Source: Bacteroidota bacterium (GTDB lineage Bacteria > Bacteroidota > Bacteroidia > B-17B0 > Aurantibacillaceae). From it: a stretch of 64,000 bases of DNA. The notes beneath the pieces were generated by a model that saw nothing but the letters and a program-made list of their open reading frames with translations, had not been told where the DNA came from and made no database searches. Each line of letters opens with the position of its first letter. Positions within the stretch are counted from its first letter, which is position 1. Positions 8,557 through 16,965 of this stretch are shown piece after piece. The position numbers and the translations under genes are program-made. The stretch lies in assembly GCA_018267825.1 (NCBI GenBank), contig JAFDXR010000005.1, forward strand, positions 286,365 through 350,364, given 5' to 3'.

Positions 8557-9108
8557 ATGATCGATTTATCAGGAATAATAGCTATTTCAGGCATGCCAGG
8601 CCTGTATAAAGTAGCTGCACAGGCTAAGAATGGTATTATTGTAGAAAGCCTGGCCGACAAGAAACGTTTTTCGGTGAGTGCTACCAGCAAGGTAAGCTCC
8701 CTCGATGATATCAGTATGTTTACAACCGGCGATGATAAACCCGTTGCTGAAATCATGAAAAACATTCATGACAAGGAAAAAGGTGGTGCTGCCATTGATT
8801 CAAAAGCCGATGACAAAGCCATTGTTGCTTATTTTGCCGAGATTTTACCTGAATACGACAAAGAGCGCGTTTATGTAAGTAACATGCGCAAACTGTTTAA
8901 CTGGTACAATGCCCTGCAAAGCACTGGTAACCTGAAAATGAAAGAAGAACAGGCTTCTGCGGAAGAAACAGCCAAGCCAAAAGTAGCTGAAGAAAAAGCG
9001 AAAAAAACAGCGGCTAAAACAGCGAAACCAAAAGATACAGGTAAAGGTACCAAAACCAGTGCCGGTGTTAAAAAAACAGCTGGTGTTCGTAAAACAGGCA
9101 CCGCTTAA
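8557..9108 (+). CDS. DUF5606 family protein with Lys/Ala-rich tail
   Basis: About 183 residues. The first 110 carry the conserved Bacteroidota core: SGIIAISGMPGLYKV, GIIVESLADKKRFSV, EILPEYDKERVYVSNMRKLFNWYNAL. Residues after about 125 form a low-complexity tail of KTAAKTAKPK-like repeats, resembling basic histone-like tails. The family has no established function; the basic tail hints at nucleic acid or ribosome binding (inference). The second Met of an ATG pair (8554 or 8557) is the likely start, given the promoter element just upstream. It is a single gene with its own terminator. Confidence 0.82.
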   Translation: MIDLSGIIAISGMPGLYKVAAQAKNGIIVESLADKKRFSVSATSKVSSLDDISMFTTGDDKPVAEIMKNIHDKEKGGAAIDSKADDKAIVAYFAEILPEYDKERVYVSNMRKLFNWYNALQSTGNLKMKEEQASAEETAKPKVAEEKAKKTAAKTAKPKDTGKGTKTSAGVKKTAGVRKTGTA

Positions 9109-9132
9109 TATCACACGATTTTTTGTAACTTC

Positions 9133-9160
9133 AGATCGCCCCGAAAGGGCGATCTTTTTT
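9133..9160 (+). terminator. Rho-independent terminator after the DUF5606 gene
   Basis: AGATCGCCC / GGGCGATCT with loop CGAAA, followed by six T. Confidence 0.9.
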
Positions 9161-9237
9161 ATTTTATAACCCCTGAGAAACCGGCCACGATCACGGATGT
9201 GCATGTACCGGTTTCCAACAAACGAATACGACCTGCT

Positions 9238-10932
9238 ATGAAACGACACTATCTTTCACCTGATTTTAAAATTACAAGCTGGGACACCCTGAAACCCCTT
9301 CTGGAAGAGCTTAAAAACCGCTCTATTCAAACAGCCGACGAACTCCTGCAATGGCTTAAAGACCACAGCGAGCTGGAAGCAGTGATCAGCGAAGATGGTG
9401 CATGGCGTTATATCCGCATGACCTGCGACACAAAAAATGAACAGCTGCAAAACGACTTCAATTTTTTTGTCACCGAAATAGAACCGCACCTGGCACCTTA
9501 TGCCAATGAACTCAATAAAAAACTGGTAGACTCGCCGTTCATCAATGCACTGACCGATGAAGCTTACCGCGTATATATCCGTGGCGTGAAAAAGAACATC
9601 GAGCTTTTCCGCGAAAAAAATATTCCGCTGCAAACAGAGCTGCGCCAGAAAGAACAGGAGTTTGGCAGTATCTCTGCTGCACAGAGCATTAGGCATGAAG
9701 GTGAAGAAATGACTTTACAGAAAGCAGCTACATTTTTTAAAAATACCGATCGCTCCCTGCGCGAAACGATTTACAAAAAAATACAGGAGCGTCGCGGTGC
9801 CGATGAAAAGAGTCTGAATGAGCTGTATGATGAACTCATTAAGCTGCGAAACCAGATCGCTTTAAATACAGGCTTTAAAAACTACCGCGATTATAAGCAT
9901 GAAGACCTGGGCCGCTTTGATTACAGCGTGCAGGATTGCTTCAATTTCCACGATGCCATACAGGCCCACATTGTGCCGCTGGTAAAGGCCAATGAACAGG
10001 AACGTAAAGATGCCCTCAGACTGGACTCATACCGTCCCTGGGACCGCGAAGTGGATGTTGACGGCAAAGCACCGCTGAAACCATTCACTAACGGTAAGGA
10101 CCTTACCGACAAGACCATTGACTGTTTCAAAAAAGTGGATCCGTATTTTGCGGATTGCATCACTACCATGAACAGCATGAAACGCCTTGACCTGGAATCC
10201 AGGATTGGGAAGGCTCCCGGAGGGTACAACTACCCGCTGATGGAAACCGATGTGCCTTTTATTTTTATGAATGCCGTAGGCCTTCACCGCGATATGGTAA
10301 CGATGGTGCACGAAGGCGGACATGCTGTGCACGCGTTTCTGGCGGCAGACCTGGAACTTACTGAATTTAAAAGCACCCCCAGTGAGGTAGCTGAACTTGC
10401 GAGTATGAGCATGGAGCTGATCAGCATGGAACATTGGGAGTCTTTTTTCCCGGATAAGGACGATCTGAAACGCGCCCGTAAAGAACAGCTTGATAAGGTG
10501 TTGCAGGGTCTGCCGTGGATTGCACAAATTGACAAATTTCAGCATTGGGTATATGAAAACCCCGGTCACTCGCACGAAGAACGCTACGCTTACTGGATGA
10601 AACTATGCCAGGAGTTTGGCACCGGCGTGGTCGATTATACCGGGCTTGAAAATAATCTGAAACGGAGCTGGCAGGTGCAACTTCACCTGTATGAAGTGCC
10701 ATTCTACTATATTGAATATGGCATGGCCCAATTGGGTGCTATTGCTGTGTGGCGCAATTACAAGAAAAACCCGGCGAAAGGATTGGAGCAATACAAAGCT
10801 GCCCTGAAGTTAGGCTATACGCGAACCATACCTGAGATTTATAAAGCAGCGGGTATCGAATTCAATTTTTCACCGGCTTATGTAAAAGAGCTGGCTGATT
10901 TTGTGAAAGCAGAATATGAGGCGTTGAAATAA
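9238..10932 (+). CDS. pepF: M3 family metallopeptidase (oligoendopeptidase F-like)
   Basis: Cytoplasmic zinc peptidase that degrades short peptides. 564 residues, normal for the family. The zinc site HEGGH is at about residue 358 in MVHEGGHAVHAF, followed about 25 residues on by the third ligand region (TPSEVAELASMSMEL). The C-terminal part (YGMAQLGAIAVWRNYKKNP, KLGYTRTIPEIYKAAGI) is also typical. No signal peptide. ATG 9238 begins KRHYLSPDF, the normal N-terminus; an in-frame ATG at 9199 would add 13 atypical residues. It converges with the M24 peptidase gene (19-base gap). Confidence 0.93.
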   Translation: MKRHYLSPDFKITSWDTLKPLLEELKNRSIQTADELLQWLKDHSELEAVISEDGAWRYIRMTCDTKNEQLQNDFNFFVTEIEPHLAPYANELNKKLVDSPFINALTDEAYRVYIRGVKKNIELFREKNIPLQTELRQKEQEFGSISAAQSIRHEGEEMTLQKAATFFKNTDRSLRETIYKKIQERRGADEKSLNELYDELIKLRNQIALNTGFKNYRDYKHEDLGRFDYSVQDCFNFHDAIQAHIVPLVKANEQERKDALRLDSYRPWDREVDVDGKAPLKPFTNGKDLTDKTIDCFKKVDPYFADCITTMNSMKRLDLESRIGKAPGGYNYPLMETDVPFIFMNAVGLHRDMVTMVHEGGHAVHAFLAADLELTEFKSTPSEVAELASMSMELISMEHWESFFPDKDDLKRARKEQLDKVLQGLPWIAQIDKFQHWVYENPGHSHEERYAYWMKLCQEFGTGVVDYTGLENNLKRSWQVQLHLYEVPFYYIEYGMAQLGAIAVWRNYKKNPAKGLEQYKAALKLGYTRTIPEIYKAAGIEFNFSPAYVKELADFVKAEYEALK

Positions 10933-10951
10933 AATTCCGGAAACTGTATGG

Positions 10952-12322
10952 TTATTTCACCGAATTCATCAGCAGTTCGATTTCTGCAATGCTGCGGGGT
11001 AATTTCGCACTGAGCACTTCGGGTTCGCCGGTGGTAATAAGTACATCGTCTTCGATGCGTACACCGATGTTCCACCATTTTTTATCGCAGGGCGATCCCG
11101 GCGGGATATAGATTCCAGGTTCAACGGTGATCACAGAATTAGGTTTAAGCTCGCCGTAGGTGCCGGCATCATGCACATCGAGTCCGAGGTAATGTGATGT
11201 GCCATGAAAAAAGTAGAGCTGATAGTCATCTGCATTTTTAATAATGCCCAGGTCGACCAAACCCTTCTTAATAACAGCCGATGTAGCTTCGTGTGTGGAT
11301 CTGAATTTGTTGCCGGCCTTACAGGCCTTGATTCCCTCCTCCTGGGCTTTCAGTACAAGATTGTAAATGATAGCCTGTGCCTCACTGTATTTGCCATTCA
11401 CCGGCAATGACCGTGTGATGTCGGCTGTATAACCGTGATACTCGCCACCCGCATCGACCACCAGTATATCTGTTTTGGTGAATTTTTTACGGTTGCTGGT
11501 GTAATGCGCTACACAACCATTTTCGCCGGCCCCGACAATAGACGGGTATCCGATATCCTCGGCACCATTGTACCTGAAACCATATTCCACAATGGCCTGG
11601 GCCTGGTATTCCGTACCTGCTGTTTTCAGTTTTTTCATCAGATCCAGATGTGCCTGGCATGAAATATCGATAGCCTTACGCAGCAGTGTTAACTCTTCCG
11701 GAGTTTTGATTTCGCGCAACTGATTCATCAACCTGTATTGACCGGTTGTTTCCACAGTCTTCAGGCTGTCGGTTAAGTATCTGTAATTTTTTTCGAGATC
11801 AAACAAATCGTATTTATCATAACGATCGTCGCGTACATCATTATAAAAATAGGGATTGTATATTTTGGTGAATGATGCAAATGGTATTGTACTGAGTTGA
11901 AAGCTGTCGGCATAGCAGGCCGCTTTGAATTTCAGGATGCCGGTAACTTCTTTTACAGTCATGCGTTTCCCTGTCCATTTCTCCTGCTCTTCATCTTTTG
12001 GTTCAATGACCAGAATCTCATCGGTCGTTACTTTCCCGATGGTCTGAGGTGTTTTAAACACTAGCAACATGGCATTGGGTGAAGAAAACCCGGTAAGGTA
12101 AAAAAAATTCGGATCCTGGCGATAGGTGTAATCCACGTCATTGGAGCGGTTTCTCACCGGATTGGCAAACATAACCACGACAGAATTATCACTCATACGG
12201 GCGCGCAGTTGCCGGCGGCGTTCCACATGAAAATCGGCCGGAAGCAAATCGGTATCATACAGGGATGATTGCGCAATGCCCCATTGTATAAAGCCTGCCA
12301 GGAAAAACAGTAAGTATTTCAT
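10952..12322 (-). CDS. Exported Xaa-Pro aminopeptidase (M24B)
   Basis: Releases N-terminal residues preceding proline. 456 residues. Residues 1-18 form a signal peptide, placing it in the periplasm or outside. An N-terminal aminopeptidase P domain (FYLTGFSSPNAMLLVF) is followed by the pita-bread catalytic fold. Metal ligands lie in VVDAGGEYHGYTADITRS (two Asp), FHGTSHYLGLDVHD (His), ITVEPGIYI (Glu) and VRIEDDVLIT (Glu). All five expected metal-binding positions appear present, so it should be active. The secreted PepP-like form is common in Bacteroidota that feed on peptides. Confidence 0.93.
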   Translation of the reverse strand: MKYLLFFLAGFIQWGIAQSSLYDTDLLPADFHVERRRQLRARMSDNSVVVMFANPVRNRSNDVDYTYRQDPNFFYLTGFSSPNAMLLVFKTPQTIGKVTTDEILVIEPKDEEQEKWTGKRMTVKEVTGILKFKAACYADSFQLSTIPFASFTKIYNPYFYNDVRDDRYDKYDLFDLEKNYRYLTDSLKTVETTGQYRLMNQLREIKTPEELTLLRKAIDISCQAHLDLMKKLKTAGTEYQAQAIVEYGFRYNGAEDIGYPSIVGAGENGCVAHYTSNRKKFTKTDILVVDAGGEYHGYTADITRSLPVNGKYSEAQAIIYNLVLKAQEEGIKACKAGNKFRSTHEATSAVIKKGLVDLGIIKNADDYQLYFFHGTSHYLGLDVHDAGTYGELKPNSVITVEPGIYIPPGSPCDKKWWNIGVRIEDDVLITTGEPEVLSAKLPRSIAEIELLMNSVK

Positions 12323-12385
12323 ATTTCGGGAACTTAAGCGTTAGAAAAGCGCAACGAACAATTCGTCACGCTTTCTCTATCTAAG

Positions 12386-13903
12386 TTACGACAATTTATT
12401 CAAAGCGGCATCGAGGCGAGCCAGAACTTCGTCTTTGCCCAGCATGGCCAGCATATCAAACAACTGCGGGCCTCCGGCAACGCCTGAAGTCAGTACGCGC
12501 AGCAACTGCATATCCAGCTTACCCAGGTCGGTTTGTGCTGCATTGAACGTATCGTGCAGGGTATGTGTATCCCAGGCACTGATGCCCGCAAATACAGTAC
12601 GCAGTTTTGTATATTGTTCTTTCGATTGAGCATTCCATTTTTTGGCAATCACTTTTTCATCGTAGCCGGTTGGCGCTACAAAGAAATAGGTGCCAAGATC
12701 ATAAAACTCATTTACAAAATGAGCCTTTTCCTTAATCAGGCGGCAAAACTCCACAATGAAAGCGCGATCTTTTTTAAGGCCTTTACTTTCCAGTATCGGT
12801 GTAAATGCATCGGCCAGTTCCTCGTCGGTTTTCTTACGCAGGTATTGCTGATTGAACCATTTGGCTTTCTCAGGATCGAATTTGGCCCCGCTTTTATTCA
12901 CACGCTCAAATTCAAACAGGTTGCCAAGTTGCTCGAGGGTGAAAATCTCTTCGTTGTTTCCCGGGTTCCAGCCCAGCAGGGCCAGTACGTTCACAAAAGC
13001 TTCCGGATAATAGCCGGCTTCTTTGTAACCCAGGTACGACGATTTATCGCGTGGATCGCTCCAGCTTAAAGGGAATACCGGGAAGCGCGACTCACGTTTC
13101 GAAATTTTTCCATTCCCGTCTGGATTCAGAATCAATGGTAAGTGAGCCAGTTTAGGCATATCGTTTTCCAAACCGAGGTAACGGTAAATTAAAATATGCG
13201 CCGGTGCACTTGGAAGCCACTCTTCCCCACGCACAGCATGCGATATCTTCATTTCAATATCATCCACGATATGCGCGAGGTGATAAGTAGGCATACCATC
13301 GGATTTCAACAATACTTTATCATCCACCTGTGTGGAGTTCACAACCACCCATCCGCGGATAATATCGTGGAAGCGAATCTCTTCGTTACGCGGCACTTTC
13401 AGGCGTACTACATGAGGGGCTCCTTCATCGAGCAGGCGTTTTACCTCGTCTTCACTTAACGTTAGCGAGTTCCGCATATTCTGGCGGGTTACCGCATTGT
13501 ATTGCGGAGCCACAACTTTCGCGGCAGTGAGGCGTTCGCGCATGGCGTTCAGTTCCTCTTCTGTATCGAATGCGTAATAGGCATGACCGCCGGCAATGAG
13601 CTGGTCGGCATATTTTTTATAAATACCCAGTTCTTTACGTTCACTCTGACGGTAAGGTGCATAGGGTCCGTCACCAAATCCAACACCTTCGTTTGGCTTA
13701 ATACCACACCAGGTTAATGCATCGATAATATACTGTTCGGCACCATCTACAAAACGGGTCTGGTCAGTATCTTCGATACGTAAAATAAAATCGCCTCCGT
13801 GTTTTTTGGCGAACAAATAGTTAAATAATGCCGTACGAACTCCTCCCATGTGCAAACCACCGGTAGGGCTTGGGGCAAATCGAACTCTCACTCTTTTTTC
13901 CAT
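12386..13903 (-). CDS. gltX: Glutamyl-tRNA synthetase
   Basis: Charges tRNA-Glu. 505 residues. Class I signatures are the HIGH-type site PSPTGGLHMG near the N-terminus and the KMSKS-type loop GNGKISKRES at about residue 270. ILRIEDTDQTR is the family glutamate-binding stretch. The ATG at 13903 (MEKRVRVRFAPSPTG) fits the family; the in-frame ATG at 13912 would sit inside the promoter element at 13910-13917. With that promoter the transcript would be leaderless or nearly so. Confidence 0.96.
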   Translation of the reverse strand: MEKRVRVRFAPSPTGGLHMGGVRTALFNYLFAKKHGGDFILRIEDTDQTRFVDGAEQYIIDALTWCGIKPNEGVGFGDGPYAPYRQSERKELGIYKKYADQLIAGGHAYYAFDTEEELNAMRERLTAAKVVAPQYNAVTRQNMRNSLTLSEDEVKRLLDEGAPHVVRLKVPRNEEIRFHDIIRGWVVVNSTQVDDKVLLKSDGMPTYHLAHIVDDIEMKISHAVRGEEWLPSAPAHILIYRYLGLENDMPKLAHLPLILNPDGNGKISKRESRFPVFPLSWSDPRDKSSYLGYKEAGYYPEAFVNVLALLGWNPGNNEEIFTLEQLGNLFEFERVNKSGAKFDPEKAKWFNQQYLRKKTDEELADAFTPILESKGLKKDRAFIVEFCRLIKEKAHFVNEFYDLGTYFFVAPTGYDEKVIAKKWNAQSKEQYTKLRTVFAGISAWDTHTLHDTFNAAQTDLGKLDMQLLRVLTSGVAGGPQLFDMLAMLGKDEVLARLDAALNKLS

Positions 13904-13909
13904 AGGCTG

Positions 13910-13940
13910 CAAAGATAGGATATAAAGCCGAGACTTAAAA
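13910..13940 (-). promoter_or_regulatory. Bacteroidota promoter of gltX (-33/-7)
   Basis: On the minus strand TTTT (13937-13940), 19 bases, then TATCTTTG (13910-13917). The -7 box is an exact consensus match and the spacing is ideal. It ends only six bases before the gltX ATG at 13903. Confidence 0.65.
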
Positions 13941-13978
13941 CGCTTTGTGGTTCAACAAAAAAACAATAGATTTAATTG

Positions 13979-15964
13979 GTGAATTACTTCCGCTATACCA
14001 TTCTGTTGCTGCTACTGGCAGGCTTTTTTGTTGTCAGGGCGCAGAACCACAATATTGATTCGCTGATAGAGCTTGTTAAAACAGCGCCCGATGATACCAA
14101 TAAGGTCAAAATGCTCAATAATATCGGCTGGGACATCAGTTACGAAAATCTGGAGATCGGTCTCGATTATGCCATGCAGGGCTATAACCTCACTAAAAAA
14201 TTACACTACGACAGGTACTACTCCAGTATATGCGGAACTGTAGCGGCGATCCTGGCCGATCAGGGACAGTACGACAATGCGATCCGGTATTACCACGAAG
14301 GCATTAATAAGGCATTAAAATATCACAATTATGAAGACCTGGGTGATCTCCATACAGGTATGGCAAGCATGTATCAGAAGCGGGAAGAGTTCCGCCAGTC
14401 GCTTGCTGAAAACCTGGCGGCATTAGAGGCCTTTCGGAAATCAAGTCGCGAAACAGCCATATACGCCGTGTATAACAACATGGGGTCTGTATATGAACAA
14501 ATGAATAAACTTGACAGTGCCCTGTATTATCTGAACATTTGCTATGACTATAATCTGAAAAAAGGGCGCGAAGGCAAACTCGTATATAACTGTATTAACC
14601 TGGCTGATATTTATTATGCACAAAAGAACCTCCCAAAAGCCATGGCCTTATCAGAACAGGCTGTTGAGATCGGCAGACGTTTAAAGATCAGTTACGTGCT
14701 GGCTCCTGCCCTCATGCAAAAAGCGCAATGCATGGCGGCCGAAAAAAAATACCAGGAAGCAATCCCCTATTTTGAAGAGGCACTGTCGATGAGCAAAACC
14801 AGCGGTGAAATTGACATGCTCAAAAATGCCACCTGGCACCTGAGCGATTCATACAGGAATATCAGCAACTATGAAAAAGCTTATGAGTATCTCCAGGAAT
14901 ATGAGGTGTACAAAGACAGCATGTTCAATATTGAAAACAACAAGCAAATCCGTTTGATGGAAGCCAAATTTGAGAACGGGAAAAAACAAAAAGAAATTGA
15001 GCTGCTCCATGAAAAAACCAAAGCCCAGGAACTGAAATCGGAAAAGAACCGCTTGTTCCTGTCTATAGCCATTATCAGTGTTGTTGGCCTCCTGATCATT
15101 GCATTTGTGCTGTACAGCCGAAACCTGTTGCGCAAAAAAGCGAATGCCAAACTGGAAATAGTGAACCGGGAAATCCAATTACAAAAAGAACTGGTGGAGC
15201 ATAAGAACAAGGAAATCACTGACAGTATTTATTATGCCAAACGCATTCAGAAAGCCCTGCTCACCTCCGACAATTATATACGCCGTCACCTGCCCGAATT
15301 TTTTGTAACGTACATGCCTAAAGATATTGTGAGCGGTGATTTTTACTGGGCCATCCATGCAAATTCCAGATTTTACATCATGGCCGCCGATTGTACAGGA
15401 CATGGGGTTCCCGGAGCGATGATGAGCATGTTATGCATTAATTTTCTGAATGAGATCATTACCGAAAGACACATCACTGAACCGGAAGCTATTCTCAATC
15501 AATTGCGCAAAGATGTGATCCGGGCACTGAACCCCGAAGACAGTACCGAGGAATCGCAGGATGGCATGGACTGTACATTGATTGCGATGGACCTGACCAG
15601 GAAGCACCTGGATTACAGCGCTGCCAACAACTCTTTTTATATTCTCCGGAACGGCAACATTATTGTGTGCCGTGCCGATAAAATGCCTGTGGGTAAATCG
15701 CCGCGGGAGCATGAACCCTTTAAACAATATGAACAAACGCTCGAACCCGGAGATTTTATCATTATGCTCACAGATGGTTATGCCGATCAGTTTGGCGGGA
15801 CTCATGGTAAAAAGTTCAAATACAAACAACTTGAGGAATTGCTGATAAGCCATGCCCACCTGGCACCGGCTGAACTCAAAGCCCTGCTCGAATCGACCAT
15901 TACCTCCTGGCGTGGAAACCTGGAGCAGGTAGACGATATTACGGTTATTGGCATTAAAGTATAA
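13979..15964 (+). CDS. TPR-containing membrane protein with C-terminal SpoIIE/PP2C phosphatase domain
   Basis: About 661 residues. A signal peptide or anchor at 1-22 is followed by about six TPR repeats (35-330), a coiled coil, one membrane helix (FLSIAIISVVGLLIIAFVLY, about 360-380), a second coiled coil, and a SpoIIE-type phosphatase domain. Catalytic signatures are SGDFYWA, MAADCTGHGVPGAMMSM, LTDGYADQFGG and the terminal DDITVIGI, all with metal-binding aspartates intact. The TPRs face the periplasm and the phosphatase faces the cytoplasm, as in Bacteroidota partner-switching sensors; no anti-sigma or STAS gene is next to it. No ATG fits: the start is GTG 13979 or TTG 13976. Confidence 0.88.
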   Translation: MNYFRYTILLLLLAGFFVVRAQNHNIDSLIELVKTAPDDTNKVKMLNNIGWDISYENLEIGLDYAMQGYNLTKKLHYDRYYSSICGTVAAILADQGQYDNAIRYYHEGINKALKYHNYEDLGDLHTGMASMYQKREEFRQSLAENLAALEAFRKSSRETAIYAVYNNMGSVYEQMNKLDSALYYLNICYDYNLKKGREGKLVYNCINLADIYYAQKNLPKAMALSEQAVEIGRRLKISYVLAPALMQKAQCMAAEKKYQEAIPYFEEALSMSKTSGEIDMLKNATWHLSDSYRNISNYEKAYEYLQEYEVYKDSMFNIENNKQIRLMEAKFENGKKQKEIELLHEKTKAQELKSEKNRLFLSIAIISVVGLLIIAFVLYSRNLLRKKANAKLEIVNREIQLQKELVEHKNKEITDSIYYAKRIQKALLTSDNYIRRHLPEFFVTYMPKDIVSGDFYWAIHANSRFYIMAADCTGHGVPGAMMSMLCINFLNEIITERHITEPEAILNQLRKDVIRALNPEDSTEESQDGMDCTLIAMDLTRKHLDYSAANNSFYILRNGNIIVCRADKMPVGKSPREHEPFKQYEQTLEPGDFIIMLTDGYADQFGGTHGKKFKYKQLEELLISHAHLAPAELKALLESTITSWRGNLEQVDDITVIGIKV

Positions 15965-15966
15965 TT

Positions 15967-16965
15967 ATGCAAAAACACACATTCAATCCGTTTCACGTTT
16001 ATGCCTCGGCATTGAAAGCGCTTCTGACGAAAGCGGGCAAAAGTAAAAATCCGGCTTTGTATCTATACACGCATGAAGCCCGGACACCTTTATTCATGCT
16101 GGAAGCACTGACCCGCATGTATACGCACCACACCGGTGGCAGTAAAATGAATATATGGCGCAAACATTTCAAAAAACTGGAAGACGAATTAGGCGTTGTT
16201 GATTACTATGATGGATTTCTGAAAGAATTTAAAAAGAATAAACATATTTCCCCGGAGATTATCGCCTATATTGAAAAGAAAAAGACTAAAAGCCTGCAAA
16301 AACTACAGGCTACCTTAACCCGAAAAGGCTGGCTGAATGGACTATTGAAACGTTTCGACATTGCCAATGCCTATATTGATTACGACGGTGCACATATAAA
16401 ATTACTGCACCATGCCATCCACTTACAGGAAGACCGGATCATGGATCTCGTAAAAGCCACCCGAAACGGATTTACTGAACTGGAAGAAGAAGTGCATGAA
16501 CTACGCCGGCAGTGCCGCTGGTTAAGTATGTATACACAAGCTCTTTGTGGAATTATTCAATTGAAAACTCCGGCAAAACATTATGCCTGGGAGAAATATT
16601 ATATAACAAATGCTGTTATAAAAAATCCTTATAACCGTGTTGCCAAAGCACCCGAAGGTATTACACCTATATATTATGATGCAAGCGTTGTATATGCCCT
16701 GAGTGATCTTATTGCGAAACTCGGTGTCATAAAAGATAAGGGACTTGGCCTGGAACTCCTGGCAAAAGGAATCCGGAAAACGCAGCAGATACCCACAAAA
16801 GCAGCGACAGCTAAAGCACTGACGCTACTTGGCAAAAACTATGCAACTATGCCCGAGGTACTGAAAGAAGCTTTTGTGCTTTGCCATGCATTTTTCATGG
16901 AACATAAAGTATTCCAACATGGCATACTTGTAAAAACTGTTACTTCACCCCGATCTCGTCGATGA
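15967..16965 (+). CDS. Unrecognised helical protein, possible CHAD-like fold
   Basis: 332 residues starting 2 bases after the phosphatase stop, so clearly in one operon. No signal peptide or membrane segment. It is rich in Lys, His and Arg and predicted mostly helical, with HEARTPLFMLEALTRMYTHH and VHELRRQCRWLSMYTQAL in two regions. Paired HxxR-containing helices of this kind recall CHAD domains, which bind polyphosphate, but the match is weak. Coupling to a signalling phosphatase suggests a partner or target. The last 26 bases overlap the oppositely oriented GH92 gene. Confidence 0.6.
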   Translation: MQKHTFNPFHVYASALKALLTKAGKSKNPALYLYTHEARTPLFMLEALTRMYTHHTGGSKMNIWRKHFKKLEDELGVVDYYDGFLKEFKKNKHISPEIIAYIEKKKTKSLQKLQATLTRKGWLNGLLKRFDIANAYIDYDGAHIKLLHHAIHLQEDRIMDLVKATRNGFTELEEEVHELRRQCRWLSMYTQALCGIIQLKTPAKHYAWEKYYITNAVIKNPYNRVAKAPEGITPIYYDASVVYALSDLIAKLGVIKDKGLGLELLAKGIRKTQQIPTKAATAKALTLLGKNYATMPEVLKEAFVLCHAFFMEHKVFQHGILVKTVTSPRSRR

